NCBI GenBank assembly: GCA_024643945.1
Contig: JAHELX010000362.1
Span: forward strand, 1 to 6,366
DNA from: Anaerolineales bacterium
GTDB lineage: Bacteria > Chloroflexota > Anaerolineae > 4572-78 > NAK82
Length of the DNA stretch: 6,366 nucleotides
Direction of reading: 5' to 3'
The notes beneath the pieces are model-generated. The model did no database searches. It worked only from the letters and a program-made list of their open reading frames with translations, and was not told the DNA's origin. The position numbers were made by a program, and so were the translations under genes. This document shows, piece by piece, positions 1 through 4,343 of this stretch. The stretch's first letter is position 1. The number at the start of each line of letters is the position of its first letter.

Positions 1-309
1 GAGCCCGGCGCCAGGACACTGCTGATCAGCTACGGCGTGACGGCACGAGCCATGCGCGAGGCGGTGCGGAGGGCGAGACACAAGGGACAAAAAGTATCGG
101 CGCTGACTATCCATAGCCTGTGGCCAGTGCCAGAGGCCGCCATTCAGGCTGCGCTCCAGGGTGTCGGGCAGGTCGTAGTGGCCGAACTGAACCTGGGCCA
201 GTACCGGCGCGAGATAGAGCGTATCGCCCAGGGTCAGGAGGTCATAGGGCTCAACCGCGTAGACGGCGAGCTGATCTCGCCCGATCAATTCCTGGAGGTG
301 ATCCAATGA
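1..309 (+). CDS. korA: 2-oxoacid:ferredoxin oxidoreductase, alpha subunit, C-terminal part (cut by window edge)
   Basis: Only the last 102 residues are visible; the frame is open to base 1, so the ATG at 37 is internal. The stretch has the features of the transketolase C-terminal-like domain that ends the alpha subunit: TLLISYGVTARAMREAV, a later LWPVPEAAI, and VVVAELNLGQYRREIER, matching the family pattern of a beta strand ending in E-x-N-x-G-Q. In this enzyme family the alpha subunit binds part of the thiamine diphosphate and CoA site, and with the beta subunit oxidises a 2-oxoacid to acyl-CoA, reducing ferredoxin in the cytoplasm. The stop codon overlaps the next start as ATGA (306-309), so the two are translationally coupled in one operon. 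The substrate (2-oxoglutarate, pyruvate or branched-chain 2-oxoacid) cannot be read from this fragment, so the symbol is family-level. Confidence 0.9.
   Translation, partial: EPGARTLLISYGVTARAMREAVRRARHKGQKVSALTIHSLWPVPEAAIQAALQGVGQVVVAELNLGQYRREIERIAQGQEVIGLNRVDGELISPDQFLEVIQ
294..303 (+). promoter_or_regulatory. Ribosome binding site fixing the beta subunit start
   Basis: GGAGGTGATC is fully complementary to the usual 16S rRNA 3' end. Its GGAGG core lies 7 nt before the ATG at 306, inside the last codons of the alpha gene. It decides the start: the longer open frame back to 120 has no such site and would overlap the alpha gene by 190 bases. Confidence 0.85.
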
Positions 310-1646
310 CGGTGGCACCTGTCACGATTACGCCGCTTGAAACTTACCGCAACCAGTCTCCCTACCCCTTCTGCCCCGGCTGTGGCCACGGTTTCATTCT
401 GGACCATCTCAACCTGGCGCTGGTCAAGTTGCAGCTCGACCCGCGCCAGGTCGTCATCGTCAGCGACATCGGCTGTGTGGGCCTGTCGGACCAGTACTTC
501 GCTACAAGCGCCTTTCACGGCCTGCATGGGCGCAGTACGACCTACGCTACCGGTATCAAGCTGGCCCGGCCTGATCTCAAGGTAATTGTGCTGATGGGGG
601 ATGGCGGCACCGGGATTGGCGGCACTCATCTCATCAACGCCGCCCGGCGCAACGTCGGCATCACCGTCCTGGTGTTCAACAATTTCAACTTCGGCATGAC
701 CGGCGGGCAGCACTCGACCACCACGCCCACCGGGGCCATCACTTCGACGACCCACGCCGGCAATCTGGAGCGGCCGCTGGACATTTGCGCCACAGTGGCC
801 GCCAACGGCGCCAGCTTCGTCTACCGGGGTACCAGTTTCGACAAAGACCTGCCGGATCGCATCGCCGAGGCGATTCATAACGAGGGGTTTAGCCTGCTGG
901 ACATCTGGGAACTGTGCACGGCCTATTACGTGCCCAACAACCAATTCTCGCGCAAGGCGCTGATGGAGACCCTGGATCAGCTTCAGTTTCCCAGCGGCGT
1001 ATTGCAGCGGCAAGAGATTCCCGAATACGCTGCCGCCTATCGCCAGGCCTATGCCGGCACTCTGGGCCAACCCACCCCCTCACCTCAACCTGTCGAACCC
1101 AGCTTTGAGAGCCCCCTTGACCATCGCTTCAACCTGGTCGTGGCCGGCTCGGCCGGTGGCAAGGTGCGTTCAGCCGTGCACCTGGCCGGTCTGGCGGGAG
1201 TTCTCTCCGGCCTGCGGGCAGCGCAGCGGGACGACTACCCGACTACCGTCAAGAGCGGCCACAGCGTGTCTGACTTGATTCTGAATCCGGAGGAGATCTA
1301 TTACACGGGCATCACCCGGCCGGATGCGCTGCTCATCCTGACGCAAGACGGATACCGAAAGGTCACTCGCTACCTGCCGCTGATGACCGAGGACGATCGG
1401 CTGTTCATTCTGCCGGCGTTCGCCGGGGTAAACACGCGAGCCCAGGTGACGGTGATTGATCCCAGCCAGTCACCCCTGCGCCTGCCCAGAACTAACACGA
1501 CATTGGCGGTCCTGGCTGCCGTCCTCAAGCCACTGGCTTTGTTCCCTCCTCAGGCTTTAGAGGAAGCTGTTCGACTTGGACCGAAGCAGTACATGGACGA
1601 CAACCTGAAAGCCATCGCTGCTGGCTTTGCCCTGGCCGACCTGTAG
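306..1646 (+). CDS. korB: 2-oxoacid:ferredoxin oxidoreductase, fused beta and gamma subunits
   Basis: 446 residues from ATG 306. Residues 15-230 form the thiamine-diphosphate beta subunit: CPGCGHG (23-29), the diphosphate/Mg loop from GDGGTGIGG (98-106) through NAARRN (111-116), and FGMTGGQHSTTTP (129-141). Cysteines 23, 26, 57 and 204 match the spacing recalled for the [4Fe-4S] ligands of Sulfolobus KorB (12, 15, 46, 197), so the beta subunit probably carries a cluster. After a Pro-rich linker (about 255-270), residues 274-440 resemble the gamma subunit (2-oxoacid oxidoreductase catalytic domain, usually a separate protein of about 180 residues): FNLVVAGSAGGKVRSAVHLAG, a central TTVKSGHSVSDLIL, and PDALLILTQDGY. 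Beta subunits alone are about 280-300 residues, so this is a fusion. The gamma part lacks the usual G-x-G-G-Q-G and R-G-G motifs, having GSAGGK and KSGH. It is coupled to the alpha gene and probably acts as an alpha/beta-gamma complex. Substrate unresolved. Confidence 0.9.
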   Translation: MTVAPVTITPLETYRNQSPYPFCPGCGHGFILDHLNLALVKLQLDPRQVVIVSDIGCVGLSDQYFATSAFHGLHGRSTTYATGIKLARPDLKVIVLMGDGGTGIGGTHLINAARRNVGITVLVFNNFNFGMTGGQHSTTTPTGAITSTTHAGNLERPLDICATVAANGASFVYRGTSFDKDLPDRIAEAIHNEGFSLLDIWELCTAYYVPNNQFSRKALMETLDQLQFPSGVLQRQEIPEYAAAYRQAYAGTLGQPTPSPQPVEPSFESPLDHRFNLVVAGSAGGKVRSAVHLAGLAGVLSGLRAAQRDDYPTTVKSGHSVSDLILNPEEIYYTGITRPDALLILTQDGYRKVTRYLPLMTEDDRLFILPAFAGVNTRAQVTVIDPSQSPLRLPRTNTTLAVLAAVLKPLALFPPQALEEAVRLGPKQYMDDNLKAIAAGFALADL

Positions 1647-1674
1647 GGGCGACCCTTCCCCGAAGGGGACCTAT
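1642..1674. repeat. Dispersed palindromic element, copy 1, at the end of the beta-gamma gene
   Basis: The stop codon TAG (1644-1646) lies inside TGTAGGGGCG (1642-1651), a 10-mer found again on the minus strand at 5540-5549. It is followed by TTCCCCGAAGGGGACCTAT (1656-1674), shared with three copies at 4315-4433. TCCCC-GAA-GGGGA (1657-1669) can form a short hairpin. On the minus strand it reads CCCCTTCGGGG and could fold with a UUCG loop. It sits between convergent genes and may help end transcription, but no U-run follows on either strand. Confidence 0.7.
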
Positions 1675-1706
1675 TACCAATTTACCAATCTACCAATCTA
1701 CCAACC
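1675..1706. repeat. 8-bp tandem repeat, four units
   Basis: Four adjoining units: TACCAATT, TACCAATC, TACCAATC, TACCAACC. The array starts directly after palindromic element copy 1 and fills most of the gap between the convergent beta-gamma and cyclodeaminase-family genes. No coding potential or promoter is visible here. Confidence 0.85.
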
Positions 1707-1725
1707 CACCATTCTCTAATCCTGA

Positions 1726-2727
1726 TTATTGAACGTCAAATAAGTCTACCACCTGTCCCAATCCTTTTTCCACCGCCTGACGGTAGACAGCAGGTAGAAT
1801 AGCGGCGTATTCGCCCCAGATGCCCAGGGCGATGTAGGTGATGCGCTCCTCGTCACTCTCCCGGCCCGGCTTGCGCCCGGCCACGACGTCGGGCCACTCG
1901 GCGTGAAGCGCATGGCGCGTGAGGCGGCCTTGGGCCTGCAACTGGACCAATTCGGGGTTGCGATGACTGATGTACTCCCACTTATCTACCACCAGCTTGT
2001 CGGATCGAGTTATCACCTCCAATTCCAATTCCTGATACGATCCCATTTTGCACACCAGCACGCCCGGCTTGAGCCAGGCGTGTTTCACCAATTCGCCACT
2101 GCCGGTGGTGACAGTGATAATCACGTCTGACTCGCGGACAGCCACTTCGGGAGAGTCGGCTGCCTCAATGCTGAGTCCCAGGGCCGTACCCATCTCTTGC
2201 GCGATGCGCTCCGCCTTGGCCTGGTCGACGTCGATCAGCCAGACCTGGGCCCAGTCACGGACAACACTCAATGCCTCCAGGTGCATCTGCCCTTGCAGAC
2301 CCGCGCCAAAGAGGGTGAGGGTCCTCGCGTTGGATTGGCACAGGCCCTCGACGGTGAGGGCCGTAGATGCGCCGGTCTTCAAGGCAGTGACCCAACCGGC
2401 TTCCATCAGGCAGACGAGCATGCCCGTCTCAGCCTCAAACAGCAACACCTGCGACGAAGTGACGGGCAGCCCCTGGTTCACGTTGTCGGCGAAGAAGTTG
2501 AAGGTCTTGACGAAGAACAGATCCTCGCCGGCCTTGTATCCCGAAAAGGGCTTGGTGAAATGACCCGGGCGCAGGTCCATATAATACTTGTCGCCCATCA
2601 CCTGGCCGGCGGCATCGGCCTCCAGGCCGGCGCGGGCCAGGTCCACCGCCTGGGCCATGGCCAGCGTCTGACGCACGTCGGCGTCAGTCAGCAGCAGAAT
2701 CTCTCGTCCTGGTTTCGGTTTGGACAT
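1726..2727 (-). CDS. Ornithine cyclodeaminase/mu-crystallin family NAD(P)-dependent enzyme
   Basis: 333 residues, the usual length for the family. The start is ATG 2727, which has AAGGAGG 7 nt upstream; an in-frame GTG at 2748 lies before that site and is not used. Residues 8-115 form the substrate domain, with FFVKTFNFFADN (71-82) holding the family lysine (K74). VTALKTGASTA (113-123) corresponds to the usual A-x-R-T-A/G-A strand, but with Lys117 where most members have Arg. The Rossmann fold follows: TLFGAGLQGQMHLEAL (137-152) is the GxGxxG loop, and LIDVD (164-168) ends the second strand. MGSYQELELEV (228-238) replaces the usual G-x-D-x-P-G-K-x-E-L segment, so the Asp used by true ornithine cyclodeaminase is absent. 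VAGRKPGRESDEERI (282-296) and the C-terminal helix close the protein. Related enzymes act on ornithine, lysine, alanine, ketimines or siderophore precursors, so the substrate here is unknown. It is transcribed alone, convergent to the korB gene. Confidence 0.88.
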   Translation of the reverse strand: MSKPKPGREILLLTDADVRQTLAMAQAVDLARAGLEADAAGQVMGDKYYMDLRPGHFTKPFSGYKAGEDLFFVKTFNFFADNVNQGLPVTSSQVLLFEAETGMLVCLMEAGWVTALKTGASTALTVEGLCQSNARTLTLFGAGLQGQMHLEALSVVRDWAQVWLIDVDQAKAERIAQEMGTALGLSIEAADSPEVAVRESDVIITVTTGSGELVKHAWLKPGVLVCKMGSYQELELEVITRSDKLVVDKWEYISHRNPELVQLQAQGRLTRHALHAEWPDVVAGRKPGRESDEERITYIALGIWGEYAAILPAVYRQAVEKGLGQVVDLFDVQ

Positions 2728-2734
2728 AGTTATC

Positions 2735-2741
2735 CCTCCTT
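2735..2741 (-). promoter_or_regulatory. Strong ribosome binding site of the cyclodeaminase-family gene
   Basis: On the minus strand AAGGAGG stands 7 nt before the ATG at 2727. It is a full Shine-Dalgarno match and excludes the GTG at 2748 as start. It lies 9 bases from the large inverted repeat (2750-2839), so folding of that repeat in the mRNA leader could affect access to it. Confidence 0.85.
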
Positions 2742-2749
2742 GGTCCACT

Positions 2750-2839
2750 GATGAAGGACGAAAGACGGACGACGAAGGACAAATGAACGTATTGGCGGAT
2801 GATCATTCGTCCTTCGTCTTTCGTCCTTCGTCCTTCGTC
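2750..2839. repeat. Long inverted repeat built of heptamers, upstream of the cyclodeaminase-family gene
   Basis: Arms 2750-2785 and 2804-2839 are 36 nt each, pair at 31 of 36 positions and leave an 18-nt loop. The right arm reads as the 7-mers CGTCCTT, CGTCTTT, CGTCCTT, CGTCCTT (2808-2835). The left arm holds the reverse complements GAAGGAC, GAAAGAC, GGACGAC, GAAGGAC (2753-2780). If transcription of the minus-strand gene begins beyond 2840, its leader would contain this stem just ahead of the ribosome binding site. Confidence 0.85.
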
Positions 2840-3012
2840 GGCTTCAGTTTGGCTCGATTTGCAAATCAAGGGTGTTTCTACGTGTGAACGCCTGTGTCAT
2901 TACTTACCTGATTTATGGCTAGGGTATGGCAACCAGCAGGGGATGCTGTGGCGAAACTGGAGCATATTATACACCTCGGCGCCATGTCCGGGCAAAGAGG
3001 AATGGGGAGAGG
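2840..3012. other. Intergenic stretch without a supported gene
   Basis: It holds a perfect 12-bp palindrome GATTTGCAAATC at 2856-2867, a possible protein-binding site ahead of the minus-strand gene. Otherwise I see no coding sequence with a recognisable motif, no clear promoter for the minus-strand gene and no RNA gene. Short open frames crossing it on both strands have no family resemblance. Confidence 0.5.
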
Positions 3013-3042
3013 TCGGCCTGTCCCTCTCGCCTGTGTTATACT
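3013..3042 (+). promoter_or_regulatory. Promoter ahead of the TPR-like remnant
   Basis: TCGGCC (3013-3018), an 18-bp spacer and the extended -10 TGTTATACT (TATACT at 3037-3042). The 32 bases 3013-3044 match 24 of 32 bases of the promoter at 4179-4210, including GGCCTGT and TATACTCA. The inverted pair GAGAGG (3007-3012) and CCTCTC (3023-3028) brackets the -35 region and might be an operator. Confidence 0.55.
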
Positions 3043-3082
3043 CAACTTCGCACCTCCCACCAATTCATTGGGAGCGAGCGCC

Positions 3083-3361
3083 ATGAAGCACATACCACAT
3101 ATGGTGACCATCCGTTTCAGCAAGGTTGACAGCCAGAGCTACCGCCTGGACCAACTTGGGAGTGCTCTACCTGCAAACTGGCCGGGCTGAAAAGGCCAGG
3201 CCCCTGCCTGCCCGCGCAATCTGATCTTCGCCAAGATCGGTTCGCCCCATGCCGAGGCGGCGGAAGCGTACCTGGCCCGGGTGGTGAGGAATGATAGCTA
3301 TCTTGCCTGCAATAACCCTCAACAGGTAGACTATTTGTTTGTCTTGGCGTGTCGTTCGTAG
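3083..3361 (+). pseudogene. Frameshifted remnant of a TPR-like gene
   Basis: Starting at ATG 3083, with GGGAG (3070-3074) 8 nt upstream, one frame gives MKHIPHMVTIRFSKVDSQSYR and soon meets TGA at 3188-3190. From about 3129 another frame reads AWTNLGVLYLQTGRAEKA (3144-3197), a good match to the first helix pair of a tetratricopeptide repeat. It stops at 3222. From 3215 the first frame resumes with RNLIFAKIGSPHAEAAEAYLARVV and runs to TAG 3359-3361, overlapping the VapBC promoter. The simplest reading is one short TPR protein broken by two small indels. CTCCC (3054-3058) can pair with the GGGAG ribosome site. The promoter, ribosome site and start look intact. TPR modules bind protein partners; the original role is unknown. 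The match is by eye and modest. Confidence 0.45.
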
Positions 3362-3367
3362 TATAAT
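3339..3367 (+). promoter_or_regulatory. Sigma-70-like promoter of the toxin-antitoxin operon
   Basis: TTGTCT (3339-3344), exactly 17 bp, then a consensus TATAAT (3362-3367). Transcription would begin near 3374, about 30 bases ahead of the antitoxin start. It overlaps the end of the TPR-like remnant. Confidence 0.75.
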
Positions 3368-3374
3368 GAAGGCA

Positions 3375-3389
3375 GAAATTCGGAAATTC
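3375..3389 (+). promoter_or_regulatory. Possible antitoxin operator
   Basis: GAAATTC occurs at 3375-3381 and again at 3383-3389, one base apart, at the expected transcription start. The pair is also an imperfect inverted repeat (6 of 7 positions). AbrB-fold antitoxins commonly bind such sites to repress their own operon; that use here is inferred. Confidence 0.4.
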
Positions 3390-3407
3390 TTCCCTGGAGA
3401 ATAGATG

Positions 3408-3683
3408 ATGAGTACGTTGACTGTGCAGATCCGGCGTAAGGGGGTCATCACGCTTCCCGTAGAGTTGCGGAACCGGTATGGCCTCGACGAAGGGGATGTG
3501 TTTACACTGGAAGACCTGGGGGATGGCTCCTTCCTGCTGATCCCGCGCGTCTCTCAGGTGGCACACCTGGGAGATCGAGTGGCCGAGCTGATGGAAGAGG
3601 AAGGTGTAAGCCCCGAAGAGGTGCTCAAGGCGCTGGAAGAAGAGCGGGAGACTTACTACCGGGAACACTATGCCGAAACCTGA
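3408..3683 (+). CDS. AbrB/MazE-fold antitoxin (VapB type)
   Basis: 91 residues from the ATG at 3408, which lies 7 nt after GGAGA (3396-3400). The adjacent ATG at 3405 is only 4 nt away and less likely. Residues 1-47 form the swapped-hairpin SpoVT/AbrB DNA-binding domain: TVQIRRKGVITLPVELRNRYGL and, after DEGD, FLLIPR. The highly charged tail (about 53-91, rich in E and R) is probably the flexible part that covers the toxin active site. The gene overlaps the PIN-domain gene by 14 bases, a typical coupled antitoxin-first order. The complex would be expected to bind its own promoter region. The protein should neutralise the downstream nuclease and be degraded faster than it. Family assignment is strong; the specific VapB subfamily is not determined. 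Confidence 0.9.
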   Translation: MSTLTVQIRRKGVITLPVELRNRYGLDEGDVFTLEDLGDGSFLLIPRVSQVAHLGDRVAELMEEEGVSPEEVLKALEEERETYYREHYAET

Positions 3684-4125
3684 CCTCTTCCTGGACAGCA
3701 GCGCCCTCTTCGCCGGAGTCGTCTCAGCCGAGGGAGCATCCCGCGCCTTGCTGCTTCTGGCAGAGGGAGAGCTGATCACCATCACCGTTTCCGAACAGGT
3801 AGTGGCGGAAACGGAGCGGGCGGTGGCCCGCAAGGTTCCAAGGGCACTGCTTACCTACCGGGAGGCCCTGCGCAGCACGGGATTGCGCATCGTGCACGAC
3901 CCATCTCCGCATGAGGTGGAGGCTCACCGGGACATCATCTCCCACCCGCCCGATGTTCCTATCGTCGTGGCGGCTATGCAGGCGGGCGTGGACTACCTGG
4001 TGACCTTGAATCGCCGGCACTTTATGGATGACCCTCATGTGGCAGCTCGTGCAAGACTACGTATTGGCACGCCGGGGGATGCGTTGGCCTGGGTGCGCGG
4101 GCGGCTGGCAGGCGACGAGACGTAG
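3670..4125 (+). CDS. PIN-domain ribonuclease toxin (VapC type)
   Basis: 151 residues, near the usual 130-150 for the family. The PIN fold is shown by its acidic residues in order: D9 in LFLDSSALFAG, E47 in VVAETERAV, D95 in HPPDVPIVVAAMQAG, and D108 in VDYLVTLNRRHF. Together they would hold the Mg ions for RNA cleavage. The segment from D95 through the T-x-N-x-x-H-F motif is typical of the PIN group annotated as putative toxin components. The start ATG lies within the end of the antitoxin gene (14-base overlap), so it depends on antitoxin translation. It has no own promoter or ribosome site of note. Expected role: cleaving tRNA, rRNA or mRNA in the cytoplasm when the antitoxin is lost. The target cannot be inferred. 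All four acidic residues are present, so it looks active. Confidence 0.9.
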   Translation: MPKPDLFLDSSALFAGVVSAEGASRALLLLAEGELITITVSEQVVAETERAVARKVPRALLTYREALRSTGLRIVHDPSPHEVEAHRDIISHPPDVPIVVAAMQAGVDYLVTLNRRHFMDDPHVAARARLRIGTPGDALAWVRGRLAGDET

Positions 4126-4178
4126 TGCTCACCCTGGCCCGATTGCAGTGTTTCAGTGATTCCCAGGCGCTGCCCCCG

Positions 4179-4208
4179 TTGGCCTGTTCGCCCCACCCGT
4201 GCTATACT
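4179..4208 (+). promoter_or_regulatory. Promoter of the substrate-binding lipoprotein gene
   Basis: TTGGCC (4179-4184), an 18-bp spacer and TATACT (4203-4208). It is closely similar to the promoter at 3013-3042. Transcription would start near 4215, so an in-frame GTG at 4199 cannot be the translation start from this promoter. The ATG at 4217 would be almost leaderless. Confidence 0.6.
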
Positions 4209-4242
4209 CAGCGCCCATGAGCGCTAGAAAAACTATAACCTG

Positions 4243-4319
4243 CGTGTCACGCAACACGTACTGCGTACTGCGTACTGCGTATTCCGTATTCCGTATTCCG
4301 TTTTACGCTTTATGTTTTC
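4243..4319 (+). repeat. Heptamer array 1, eleven units
   Basis: Eleven consecutive 7-mers, ten beginning with CG: CGTGTCA, CGCAACA, CGTACTG three times, CGTATTC three times, CGTTTTA, CGCTTTA, TGTTTTC. The array lies just after the promoter and lies in an open frame from ATG 4217. It runs directly into palindromic element copy 2. Confidence 0.9.
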
Positions 4320-4343
4320 CCCGAACGGGACCTATGGGTACGC
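4315..4343 (+). repeat. Dispersed palindromic element, copy 2
   Basis: TTTTCCCCGAACGGGACC followed by TATGGGTACGC. Compared with copy 4, one base of the GGGG arm and one of the ACCTATAGGT palindrome differ. The change that made ATGGG creates the ATG at 4334, the last in-frame start before the lipobox. Confidence 0.8.

Noticed and set aside
120..305. Longer N-terminus for the korB gene, starting at 120
   Set aside because: It overlaps the alpha gene in another frame, gives an Arg/Gly-rich sequence unlike the family, and ATG 306 has a perfect ribosome site.
285..1070. 261-residue minus-strand frame opposite korB
   Set aside because: It is antisense to well-conserved thiamine diphosphate motifs, has no family resemblance, and is a shadow frame of GC-rich coding DNA.
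2728..2748. GTG 2748 as start of the cyclodeaminase-family gene
   Set aside because: The Shine-Dalgarno sequence lies inside this extension and points to ATG 2727.
2197..2751. 184-residue plus-strand frame opposite the cyclodeaminase-family gene
   Set aside because: Shadow frame; the opposite strand has a clear dinucleotide-binding fold and a strong ribosome site.
3117..3833. 238-residue minus-strand frame across the VapBC region
   Set aside because: It is antisense to two recognisable genes and their promoter, and its sequence is low-complexity without motifs.
4199..4333. GTG 4199 or ATG 4217 as start of the lipoprotein gene
   Set aside because: GTG 4199 lies within the promoter. ATG 4217 is possible only as a leaderless start and would add 39 residues of repeat-encoded sequence ahead of the signal peptide. 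It is kept as an alternative, not the main call.
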